A stretch of DNA of 10,814 nucleotides from Alphaproteobacteria bacterium (GTDB lineage Bacteria > Pseudomonadota > Alphaproteobacteria > UBA7887), in contig JANQOH010000199.1 of NCBI GenBank assembly GCA_028289725.1, forward strand, positions 1-10,814, in the 5' to 3' direction. Within the stretch, counting starts at the first letter, position 1; each line of letters begins with the position of its first letter. Below, piece after piece: positions 1-7,879 of this stretch. Both the position numbers and the translations under genes were made by a program. Under the pieces are notes generated by a model, which saw only the letters and a list, made by a program, of their open reading frames with translations, was not told where the DNA came from and ran no database searches.

Positions 1-22
1 GAATAGGAGACGCGAGACCGAA

Positions 23-1153
23 TTAGTCGCGGAGATCGTCCCAGAGCTCTTTGACTTTGCTAAAGAACCCTTCGGCTTCGGGGCTGGTATCAGCGCCCGC
101 GGCATCCTCAAATTGCTTGAGCAACGCCTTCTGCTCCTCGGTCAGATTGACCGGGGTTTCAACCGCGGTCTGCACGAACAGATCGCCGGTGCCCTGGCCG
201 CGCAACGCCGGCATGCCCTTGCCGCGCAAACGGAACTGATGCCCGGTCTGGGTGCCTTCGGGCACGGTGATCCGCGCCCGCTTGCCATCAAGCGTCGGCA
301 CTTCGATCGTGCCGCCGAGCGCGGCCCGTGTCATCGACAGCGGAACGCGGCAATAAAGATTGGTGGCGTCGCGCTCGAACAGACGATGCGGCGCGACGCT
401 GATGAAGATGTACAAATCGCCCGCGGGACCACCGCGTACGCCGGCCTCGCCTTCATTCGCCAAGCGAATGCGCGTGCCATCCTCGACACCTGCAGGGATA
501 TTCACCTGCAATTGCTTTTCGCGCGCATTCCGTCCCGTGCCATGGCAGACCGGGCATGGCTTTTCGATAATCCGCCCCGCGCCCTGGCATTTCGGGCACG
601 TCCGCTCAATCGTGAAGAAACCCTGCTGCGCCCGCACCTTGCCCATGCCTTGGCAGGTTGGGCAGGTAACTGGTTGCGAACCGGCTTCGGCGCCCGTGCC
701 CTCGCAGGACTCGCACACGACTGTGGTGGTGGTTCGAATGGTGGTTTGCTTGCCGCTAAAGGCGTCTTCGAGCTCGATTTCGAGGTTGTAACGCAGGTCC
801 GCGCCGCGATGTCCGGACCGGCCGCCGCCGCGACGGCTCCCCATAAAGTCGCCGAACAAATCGTCGAAGACATCGGCGAAGCTAGAGGCGGTGAAACCGA
901 ACCCGGCGCCCGGACCGTTACCGCCGCCGTCAAACGCGGCATGACCAAAGCGGTCGTAGGCCGAGCGCTTTTGCTCGTCGCTTAGCACCTCATAGGCTTC
1001 GGACAATTCCTTGAAACGCGCTTCGGCCGCCTCATCGCCTGGATTGCGGTCCGGGTGAAACTTCATGGCAAGCTTACGATAGGACCGTTTCAGCTCGTCC
1101 GCTGAGGCCGAACGGTCGACGCCGAGTGTCTCGTAATAGTCTTGCTTGTCCAT
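23..1153 (-). CDS. dnaJ: Chaperone protein DnaJ (Hsp40)
   Basis: This is the cytosolic J-domain co-chaperone that delivers unfolded clients to DnaK and stimulates its ATPase. The 376-residue length is normal for full-length type I DnaJ. Visible domains in order are the J-domain (about 1-70, HPD at 33-35), a Gly/Phe-rich linker (about 74-115), and a zinc-binding region with four CxxCxGxG repeats at 147-154, 164-171, 186-193 and 200-207. Two beta-barrel substrate-binding domains and a dimerisation tail follow. All eight zinc cysteines are present. The ATG at 1151-1153 begins directly with the J-domain, so it is the natural start. The upstream G-rich stretch (GGGGGA, only 2 nt from the ATG) is a poor ribosome binding site. 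It is the last gene of the hrcA-grpE-dnaK-dnaJ cluster, 151 bp after dnaK. I see nothing broken. The identification is essentially certain. Confidence 0.98.
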   Translation of the reverse strand: MDKQDYYETLGVDRSASADELKRSYRKLAMKFHPDRNPGDEAAEARFKELSEAYEVLSDEQKRSAYDRFGHAAFDGGGNGPGAGFGFTASSFADVFDDLFGDFMGSRRGGGRSGHRGADLRYNLEIELEDAFSGKQTTIRTTTTVVCESCEGTGAEAGSQPVTCPTCQGMGKVRAQQGFFTIERTCPKCQGAGRIIEKPCPVCHGTGRNAREKQLQVNIPAGVEDGTRIRLANEGEAGVRGGPAGDLYIFISVAPHRLFERDATNLYCRVPLSMTRAALGGTIEVPTLDGKRARITVPEGTQTGHQFRLRGKGMPALRGQGTGDLFVQTAVETPVNLTEEQKALLKQFEDAAGADTSPEAEGFFSKVKELWDDLRD

Positions 1154-1173
1154 GGTCCCCCGGCGCCGCGCGA

Positions 1174-1260
1174 TCAGCGCAAGCGGCGACCGCGGCGGTT
1201 AATCACCGTCGCGGCCACTGCGCTGTGCGCCTCGTCATAGGCTTCGATATGGATTGCCAT
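1174..1260 (-). CDS. Possible 28-residue small ORF between dnaK and dnaJ
   Basis: An ATG at 1258-1260 opens a 28-codon frame ending in TGA at 1174-1176, entirely within the dnaK-dnaJ gap and on the same strand. The peptide starts MAIHIEAYDEA and ends in an Arg-rich stretch (INRRGRRLR). By hand count, GC at codon positions 1, 2 and 3 is roughly 70, 52 and 74 percent. This resembles real genes of a GC-rich genome, but the sample is tiny. There is no convincing ribosome binding site, I recognise no family, and the stem-loop at 1190-1214 sits inside it. It may well be a chance frame, so treat it as a candidate only. Confidence 0.18.
   Translation of the reverse strand: MAIHIEAYDEAHSAVAATVINRRGRRLR
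1190..1214 (-). other. Stem-loop in the dnaK-dnaJ gap
   Basis: An imperfect inverted repeat pairs 1190-1199 with 1205-1214 around a 5-nt loop. The stem is 10 bp with a single non-Watson-Crick pair (1195/1209), which is C-A in the minus-strand transcript. It lies about 37 nt upstream of the dnaJ start, inside the 151-bp space after dnaK. No T-run follows in the direction of transcription, so it is not a classical terminator. By inference it could be an RNA processing or stability element that sets DnaK:DnaJ ratios, or chance folding in GC-rich DNA. Confidence 0.35.
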
Positions 1261-1304
1261 GGACCAATTCGCCAGGGGGCTCAGCGCCGCCCGTTGTTTG
1301 CGCC

Positions 1305-3227
<1,923 letters not shown>

Positions 3228-3278
3228 AGGTTCCCTCTTTTCTCAAAGCAGGCGGACCGTGCCCGGCCTTCTTGAAGC

Positions 3279-3293
3279 ACCGGACCGTCCGGT
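3279..3293 (-). other. Small perfect hairpin in the dnaK leader
   Basis: ACCGGA at 3279-3284 and TCCGGT at 3288-3293 form a perfect 6-bp stem with a 3-nt loop. It lies about 50 nt upstream of the dnaK start, inside the leader expected from the promoter at 3340-3369. There is no T-run, so it is not a terminator. It could contribute to mRNA stability or leader structure, but a stem this small is easily produced by chance at this GC content. Confidence 0.25.
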
Positions 3294-3339
3294 CGGTCTT
3301 GAACTGGGGCTGATGCGGCAGCCCAGCCGATCGTCGCGA

Positions 3340-3369
3340 TATATGGGTGTTCTGTTGCGCCGCCGCAAC
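3340..3369 (-). promoter_or_regulatory. Candidate dnaK promoter between grpE and dnaK
   Basis: On the minus strand GTTGCGG (3369-3363) is followed 15 nt later by CCCATATA (3347-3340). This resembles a sigma32 promoter: the -10 is close to the CCCCATnTA consensus, while the -35 departs from CTTGAAA. Read as sigma70, it is TTGCGG, 17 bp, CATATA. Transcription would start near 3333, giving a leader of roughly 105 nt before the dnaK ATG. Its place right after the grpE stop fits an extra heat-inducible start for dnaK-dnaJ. It is a match by eye only. Confidence 0.45.
3354..3369. repeat. Inverted repeat over the dnaK -35 region
   Basis: GTTGCG and CGCAAC form a perfect 6-bp inverted repeat around a 4-nt centre, lying over the -35 element of the candidate dnaK promoter. 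This placement suits an operator, although no regulator is identified. A similar shorter repeat (TTGCG-N3-CGCAA) occurs in the hrcA-grpE gap at 4035-4047. It does not match the HrcA operator CIRCE. Confidence 0.3.
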
Positions 3370-3393
3370 CGCCTAGGGCAGCCAAAATGCGGC

Positions 3394-4005
3394 TCATGCC
3401 TCCGTATCGACGCCGGCCGGCGGGATCGGCTTTTTCGCCACCCCGACGCGCGCCGGGCGCAGGAGCCGGTCGTGGATCTTGTATCCGTGCTGAATCACTT
3501 GCACCACGGTGCCCGGTTCGGTGTCGGGCGTCTCGACCTCGAACATGGCTTCGTGAAGGTTGTGATCGAATTTCTCACCTTCCGGATCGATCCGGGAGAT
3601 CTGCTGACGACTAAACGCCGTGCTCAAATTCCGCCTGGTCATCTCCACGCCCTCGACCAACGTTTTCAGCGCGCCCTCTTGTGCTTTGTCTTCTTCCGAC
3701 AGGCTGTCGAGCGCGCGGGTCAAATCGTCGGCGATCGCGACCATGTCGCGCGCGAAATTCGAGACGGCGAACTTGGTCGCGTCTTCGCGGTCGCGTTCGG
3801 CGCGGCGGCGCGCATTCTCGCTTTCGGCCAGCGCGCGGAGAAGCTGGTCTTTGAGTGAAGTCACCTCGGCGCGGAGCGTCTCGATCTCCGATTCCGGTTG
3901 CTCGACGTCCGCCTCGGGCAGTTCGATCTCACCCTCGGCGACCTCAGGTTCGTCGGTGCCGGTAGGCCCCTCGGCGGCGGATGGCTCAGGTTTGGTCTCT
4001 GACAT
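3394..4005 (-). CDS. grpE: Nucleotide exchange factor GrpE
   Basis: GrpE is the cytosolic, dimeric nucleotide exchange factor that releases ADP from DnaK and acts as a thermosensor in the Hsp70 cycle. At 203 residues it has normal length. The N-terminus (about 1-40) is acidic and low-complexity. A long heptad-rich helix (about 40-100) is followed by the compact beta domain with the GrpE family signature: FDHNLHEAM at 146-154 and GYKIHDRLLRPARV at 174-187. The ATG at 4003-4005 has a purine-rich AAGAGA about 10 nt upstream. It follows hrcA by 62 bp, consistent with co-transcription, and precedes dnaK by 166 bp. The identification is firm from the signature and the context. Confidence 0.97.
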   Translation of the reverse strand: MSETKPEPSAAEGPTGTDEPEVAEGEIELPEADVEQPESEIETLRAEVTSLKDQLLRALAESENARRRAERDREDATKFAVSNFARDMVAIADDLTRALDSLSEEDKAQEGALKTLVEGVEMTRRNLSTAFSRQQISRIDPEGEKFDHNLHEAMFEVETPDTEPGTVVQVIQHGYKIHDRLLRPARVGVAKKPIPPAGVDTEA

Positions 4006-4034
4006 TGTGATCGTATCTCTTCAGAAATTTTGAG

Positions 4035-4047
4035 TTGCGCCACGCAA
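4035..4047. repeat. Small inverted repeat in the hrcA-grpE gap
   Basis: TTGCG and CGCAA form a perfect 5-bp inverted repeat around CCA, 30 bp upstream of the grpE start. It resembles the repeat at 3354-3369 upstream of dnaK. Its left arm plus centre contains the heptamer TTGCGCC, which I find in each gap of this cluster. It could be an operator or an RNA hairpin in the hrcA-grpE transcript, or a chance occurrence. Confidence 0.25.
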
Positions 4048-4067
4048 TCGCGGAGCGCTCAGTGGCT

Positions 4068-5123
4068 TCAGCCCATGAGGCGGTTAATCGCTTTGGCGGT
4101 GAAGTCGACCATCGGAATGATGCGCGCATAGTTGACCCGTGTTGGACCGATGACGCCGATGGCGCCGAGGCAGGTGGTCACTTCGCCATTTTGGGTTTGT
4201 TCGGTGCGGCTCAACGGCGCGACGATCATCGAACAGCCGGACAGATCAAACAACTCGCTGTCAGAACCGATGAAAACGTGCACGCCGTGCCCACCCTGGG
4301 TGGAATCGATCAGTCGTGCAAGATTTCGGCGCCGCTCGAGTTGTTCGAAAAGCTTTCGAAGCCGTTCCAGATCGGCGACGCCATTTACGTCGTCGAACAA
4401 TTTGGCGCGGCCGCGCACGATGAGCGTCGGATCGCCGTCGGTATCGGCAAGCGTGGCCAGACCGCTTTCGACCACGCGGCTGGACAGCGTGTCGAGTTCG
4501 GCTTGGTGCGCGTTCATCTCTTGGTCGATCAAGCTCTTGGCTTCGGCCAAAGTGCGTCCACTGAGACGGGCGTTCAGATAGTTCGCCGCTTCGACCAAGT
4601 TCGACGGCATCAGACCATCGGGAAGATCGATCAACCGATTTTCCACCAACCCATTGTCGAGCACCATGATCGCGAGGGCCTGGCCCGGCGACAGGCTGAC
4701 AAATTCAACATGCCGGACTGGCGCTTCGCTTTTCGGCGCCAGGACCAGGCCGGCCGTCTGCGTCAGGCCTGAAAGCGTCTCGGTCGCCTGGCCGAGCACC
4801 TCTGATAAGGCCCGGCCGGCGCCGGCGCACTGGCTTTCGATGCTGTCACGCTCGTCGGTGGTCAAATCGCCAACCTGCAACAATCCATCGATATAGAGCC
4901 GCAGGCCTTGGTCCGTGGGCAGGCGACCTGCGGACGTGTGCGGCGCGTAGAGCAACCCAAGGTCTTCCAAATCGGCCATCACATTGCGGATCGTCGCGGG
5001 CGAAAGCTGCATCGGCAAACGGCGTGACAATGTGCGCGAGCCAACCGGTTCGCCACTTTCAAAAAACGCCTCGACGATCTTCGAAAAAATCACGCGCGAG
5101 CGCTGATTGAGCTCGTTGATCAT
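4068..5123 (-). CDS. hrcA: Heat-inducible transcription repressor HrcA
   Basis: HrcA represses class I heat-shock genes by binding CIRCE operators and depends on GroE for its active fold. From the ATG at 5121-5123 it has 351 residues, the usual size. The N-terminal winged helix (about 1-80) contains EPVGSRTLSRR (25-35), the recognition helix SPATIRNVMADLEDLGLL (41-58) and the wing motif HTSAGRLPTDQGLR (62-75). The C-terminal dimerisation part ends with the conserved IGVIGPTRVNYARIIPMVDF (322-341). An upstream in-frame ATG at 5177 would give 369 residues. I prefer 5123 because relatives, as I recall them, begin with a sequence like MINELNQRSR and because the promoter -10 sits only 9 bp before 5177. 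The Shine-Dalgarno is weak. It is the first gene of the chaperone cluster and diverges from rph. No CIRCE (TTAGCACTC-N9-GAGTGCTAA) is visible here, so its target is probably elsewhere, such as groESL. Confidence 0.96.
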   Translation of the reverse strand: MINELNQRSRVIFSKIVEAFFESGEPVGSRTLSRRLPMQLSPATIRNVMADLEDLGLLYAPHTSAGRLPTDQGLRLYIDGLLQVGDLTTDERDSIESQCAGAGRALSEVLGQATETLSGLTQTAGLVLAPKSEAPVRHVEFVSLSPGQALAIMVLDNGLVENRLIDLPDGLMPSNLVEAANYLNARLSGRTLAEAKSLIDQEMNAHQAELDTLSSRVVESGLATLADTDGDPTLIVRGRAKLFDDVNGVADLERLRKLFEQLERRRNLARLIDSTQGGHGVHVFIGSDSELFDLSGCSMIVAPLSRTEQTQNGEVTTCLGAIGVIGPTRVNYARIIPMVDFTAKAINRLMG

Positions 5124-5186
5124 TGGCAAAACTTGGATCTCATGATTCCGCGCTGGATCTGACCTGCGGCCAGCCATGCTCGCCAG

Positions 5187-5215
5187 AATGTAGTGAGGGC
5201 CTGGAATAGCGTCAA
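5187..5215 (-). promoter_or_regulatory. Sigma70-type promoter for hrcA
   Basis: On the minus strand TTGACG (5215-5210) and TACATT (5192-5187) are separated by exactly 17 bp, each close to the sigma70 consensus. The predicted start of transcription is near 5180, giving a leader of about 57 nt to the ATG at 5123. The -10 does not fit the sigma32 pattern well, so basal expression of the repressor-led operon is the natural reading. This is a match by eye. Confidence 0.6.
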
Positions 5216-5268
5216 CGTCAGCCTTGCCGCGGTAGACGGTGCGGAAGGCGCAAGGTAGGGTCGCGCCC

Positions 5269-5290
5269 GGCGGGCAGCTTGGCGCCCGCC
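5269..5290 (+). other. Stem-loop upstream of rph
   Basis: GGCGGGC (5269-5275) pairs perfectly with GCCCGCC (5284-5290) around an 8-nt loop, 38 bp before the rph start. No T-run follows. If the rph transcript starts upstream, this would be a leader hairpin; otherwise it may lie in promoter DNA. I could not identify a convincing rph promoter on the plus strand. Confidence 0.25.
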
Positions 5291-5310
5291 AATACATCCA
5301 GATTGGGGTT

Positions 5311-5317
5311 AAGGGAG
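5311..5317 (+). promoter_or_regulatory. Ribosome binding site of rph
   Basis: AAGGGAG lies 11 nt before the ATG at 5329. It supports that ATG over an in-frame ATG at 5239, which would add 30 residues without family resemblance. Confidence 0.5.
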
Positions 5318-5328
5318 ACGTCATCGCC

Positions 5329-6075
5329 ATGCGCCCATCCGGCAGAGCGCCCGATGAGATTCGCCCGGTGAGCTTGGAAACCGGGGTGAACAAATATGCT
5401 GAAGGATCGTGCCTGGTCCGTTTCGGCGATACACACGTGCTCTGCGCGGCCACGGTGGAGGACCGCGTGCCGCCGTTTCTGCGCAATTCAGGACGCGGTT
5501 GGGTGACCGCTGAGTACGGTATGCTGCCGCGCGCCACCGACACGCGGACTGACCGTGAGGCCGCGCGCGGCAAGCAATCCGGCCGGACGCTCGAGATCCA
5601 GCGGCTGATCGGCCGAAGTTTCCGGGCGATCACGGACTTGACCGGGTTAGGCGAGCGCCAAGTGCGCGTCGATTGCGACGTGCTGCAGGCCGACGGCGGG
5701 ACACGCACGGCATCGATCACAGGCGGATATGTCGCGTTGCACTTGGCTTTCGATTATTTGGCGCGCCATCGCCTGATCGAGTCCGTGCCGCTGACAGACA
5801 AAGTGGCGGCGATCTCCTGCGGCATCTATCAAGGGGCCGGCGTGGCCGACCTCGATTACGCCGAGGACAGTAACGCGGCGACGGACGCCAATTTCGTCCT
5901 GACAGGGAAGGGCGGTATCGTCGAAATTCAGGCAACCGCCGAACAGGACCCGTTTCAGCCGGACGAATTCAACACCATGCTCGCCTTGGCGATGTCCGCA
6001 ACTGAACGTTTATTCACTTTGCAGCAATCGACGGTCGACACCGCGATCGCGGCGCGCGATGCCGCGGCGGCTTGA
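5329..6075 (+). CDS. rph: Ribonuclease PH
   Basis: RNase PH is a cytosolic, hexameric, phosphorolytic 3'-to-5' exoribonuclease that trims tRNA precursors at the 3' end, releasing nucleoside diphosphates. The 248-residue product begins with the characteristic MRPSGRAPDEIRPV, which decides the start at 5329. The family core is complete: SGR at 84-86 (R86), the phosphate-binding GGTRTAS at 123-129 (T125, R126), and the acidic LDYAEDSNAATD at 175-186 carrying the catalytic/metal aspartates (D180, D186). The C-terminus ends in an Ala-rich tail. It diverges from hrcA and overlaps rdgB by 17 nt, so the two are almost certainly translated from one mRNA. The rph-hrcA neighbourhood is, as far as I know, common in alphaproteobacteria. 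No frameshift of the E. coli K-12 type is seen. Confidence 0.97.
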   Translation: MRPSGRAPDEIRPVSLETGVNKYAEGSCLVRFGDTHVLCAATVEDRVPPFLRNSGRGWVTAEYGMLPRATDTRTDREAARGKQSGRTLEIQRLIGRSFRAITDLTGLGERQVRVDCDVLQADGGTRTASITGGYVALHLAFDYLARHRLIESVPLTDKVAAISCGIYQGAGVADLDYAEDSNAATDANFVLTGKGGIVEIQATAEQDPFQPDEFNTMLALAMSATERLFTLQQSTVDTAIAARDAAAA

Positions 6076-6655
6076 AGCGCCACGGCTCATCGTCGCGAGC
6101 CACAATCCGGGCAAGGTCAAAGAGATCAGCGCGCTTCTCGCCCCGTTCGCCATAGACGCGGTATCCGCCGGGGCACTGAATTTGCCCGAGCCAGAGGAAA
6201 CCGGCGACACTTTTATCGCCAATGCTGAGCTGAAAGCGCGCGCCGCCGCCACGGCCGCGAACGAACCGGCCCTGGCCGACGATTCAGGCCTGGTGGTTCC
6301 CGCTCTCGACGGCGCGCCAGGCATTTATTCGGCGCGCTGGGCGGGCCCAGGCAAAGACTTCGCCGTGGCGATGGACCGCGTGGCGCACGAGATTGGGGAC
6401 CGGCACGACGCCGATGCGCATTTCGTGTGTGCGTTATCTCTCTGCTGGCCGGACAGCCATTGCGAGACTTTTGAAGGCAAGGTGTTCGGCCGGCTGACCT
6501 TCCCGCCACGCGGCGAACGCGGCTTCGGCTATGATCCAATCTTTGTGCCAAACGATCACAACGTGACGTTTGGCGAAATGGATCCGGCGGAGAAGGATCG
6601 GATCAGTCACCGGGCCGACGCATTCCGCCAATTGACGACCGCTTGTCTGGCATAA
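6059..6655 (+). CDS. rdgB: Non-canonical purine NTP pyrophosphatase (dITP/XTP)
   Basis: This Ham1/RdgB-family enzyme hydrolyses dITP, XTP and related deaminated purine nucleotides to monophosphates, keeping them out of DNA and RNA. It acts in the cytosol as a dimer with Mg2+. At 198 residues the length is standard. Family motifs are SHNPGK at 14-19 (substrate phosphate binding), EETGDTF at 46-52, ALADDSGL at 71-78 (catalytic D75), GFGYDP at 155-160 and SHRADAF at 183-189. The ATG at 6059 lies inside the end of rph (17-nt overlap), pointing to coupled translation. hemW follows closely. The identification is firm. Confidence 0.97.
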   Translation: MPRRLEAPRLIVASHNPGKVKEISALLAPFAIDAVSAGALNLPEPEETGDTFIANAELKARAAATAANEPALADDSGLVVPALDGAPGIYSARWAGPGKDFAVAMDRVAHEIGDRHDADAHFVCALSLCWPDSHCETFEGKVFGRLTFPPRGERGFGYDPIFVPNDHNVTFGEMDPAEKDRISHRADAFRQLTTACLA

Positions 6656-6687
6656 GGCGGTCGCCGCAGGTTGAATTGGTGCAAGAC

Positions 6688-7863
6688 ATGGTCACCGGTA
6701 CCGAAAATCTTGCCGTTTACGTTCACTGGCCGTTTTGCCTGTCGAAATGCCCGTATTGCGATTTCAACAGTCATGTCGCAGCGGATATTGATCAAGCGTG
6801 CTGGCGCCGGGCGCTTGTCAGCGAAATTGGCCACGCGGCGGCGCGGCTCTCGGATCGGACGGTCACCAGCATATTCTTCGGCGGCGGCACGCCGTCTCTC
6901 ATGCCACCCAGCACGGTTGCGGCGGTCATCAACGCAATTGCCGATCACTGGTCAATCGACGACGCGGCGGAAATCACGCTGGAAGCGAACCCAACATCCG
7001 TTGAGGCCCAAGCCTTTGCGGATATCGCGGCCGCCGGCGTCAATCGTATTTCGCTCGGCGTACAAGCGATGGACGACGCGGCGTTGCGGTTTCTGGGCCG
7101 CGCGCACAGCGCACAGGAAGCGCTCGACGCCGTGGCGATCGCGCAGCGAGCGGTGCCACGGACATCGTTTGACCTGATTTACGGCCGTCCGGGCCAAACC
7201 GTCAATGATTGGCGCGATGAACTGACCCGCGCCCTAGACCATATCGATGGCCACCTATCCGCCTATCAACTGACCATCGAGAAGGGCACGCCCTTCTTCG
7301 CCGCCCACCGCGATGGCGCATTCAAGATGCCAGATGAGAAGACCGCAGCGGCGCTCTACGAAGTCACACAGTCGATTTTGACAGCCGTTGGGCTTGCGGC
7401 CTATGAAATCTCCAACCACGCACGCCCAGGCGACGAAAGCCGCCACAACCTCACATATTGGCGCTATCAAGATTATCTGGGCATCGGGCCAGGCGCTCAC
7501 GGACGCATTTGTATCGCCGGCAATCTTCACGCCACCGAAAATCGCCCGGCGCCCGCCGATTGGTTGAGCGCCGTGGAACGCGTCGGCCATGGCATGCGCC
7601 GTGACGAAGCGATTGATGCGCGCGAGGCCGCCATTGAAATGCTGATGATGGGCCTGCGTTTGGCCGAGGGCGTGGACCGGACCGCATTCGTAGAGCGGAC
7701 GGGCATGCCGCTGGATCAGGCGCTTGATCAAGACCGCATCGCGCCGCTATGCGAGACAAAACTGCTGACACTCGATGAGCGCGGTGTGCGGACCACGGCG
7801 CGCGGCCGGCCTTTGCTGAATGCCATTCTTGACCGCGTCACCGATCTGCGCGACGCGGCCTAA
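6688..7863 (+). CDS. hemW: Radical SAM heme chaperone HemW
   Basis: HemW is a cytosolic radical-SAM-family protein that binds heme and inserts it into respiratory enzymes. It is often misannotated as coproporphyrinogen III oxidase HemN. With the ATG at 6688 it has 391 residues, normal for the family. The cluster motif is C17-xxx-C21-xx-C24 followed by D-F, the HemW-type CxxxCxxCxF rather than the CxxxCxxCxC of HemN. Further motifs are FFGGGTPS (63-70), SLGVQ (122-126), FDLIYGRPGQ (161-170), YEISNHARPG (239-248), the HemW HNLTYW (253-258) and GIGPGAH (265-271). A C-terminal HemN_C-like region completes it. In-frame alternatives are TTG at 6643, overlapping rdgB, and GTG at 6679 with AGG 8 nt upstream. 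The ATG has a weak Shine-Dalgarno. It ends 16 bp from the convergent lppC gene. Confidence 0.95.
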   Translation: MVTGTENLAVYVHWPFCLSKCPYCDFNSHVAADIDQACWRRALVSEIGHAAARLSDRTVTSIFFGGGTPSLMPPSTVAAVINAIADHWSIDDAAEITLEANPTSVEAQAFADIAAAGVNRISLGVQAMDDAALRFLGRAHSAQEALDAVAIAQRAVPRTSFDLIYGRPGQTVNDWRDELTRALDHIDGHLSAYQLTIEKGTPFFAAHRDGAFKMPDEKTAAALYEVTQSILTAVGLAAYEISNHARPGDESRHNLTYWRYQDYLGIGPGAHGRICIAGNLHATENRPAPADWLSAVERVGHGMRRDEAIDAREAAIEMLMMGLRLAEGVDRTAFVERTGMPLDQALDQDRIAPLCETKLLTLDERGVRTTARGRPLLNAILDRVTDLRDAA

Positions 7864-7879
7864 CGGCGATTGATTCGGT

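Noticed and set aside
11..31. CGCGA...TCGCG inverted repeat over the end of dnaJ.
   Set aside because: The stem is only 5 bp with an 11-nt loop and there is no T-run; the sequence downstream of dnaJ is cut by the window edge, so a terminator cannot be judged.
113..985. A 290-codon open frame on the plus strand opposite dnaJ.
   Set aside because: It is antisense to a complete, motif-rich dnaJ and shows no domain; such frames are expected opposite GC-rich genes.
982..991. TTAGCACCTC, resembling the left half of a CIRCE operator.
   Set aside because: It lies within the dnaJ coding sequence and no GAGTGCTAA arm follows at the required spacing.
5124..5720. Upstream extension of the hrcA frame by about 199 codons.
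   Set aside because: The extra part runs antisense through rph and upstream of the hrcA promoter; HrcA of normal length starts at 5123.
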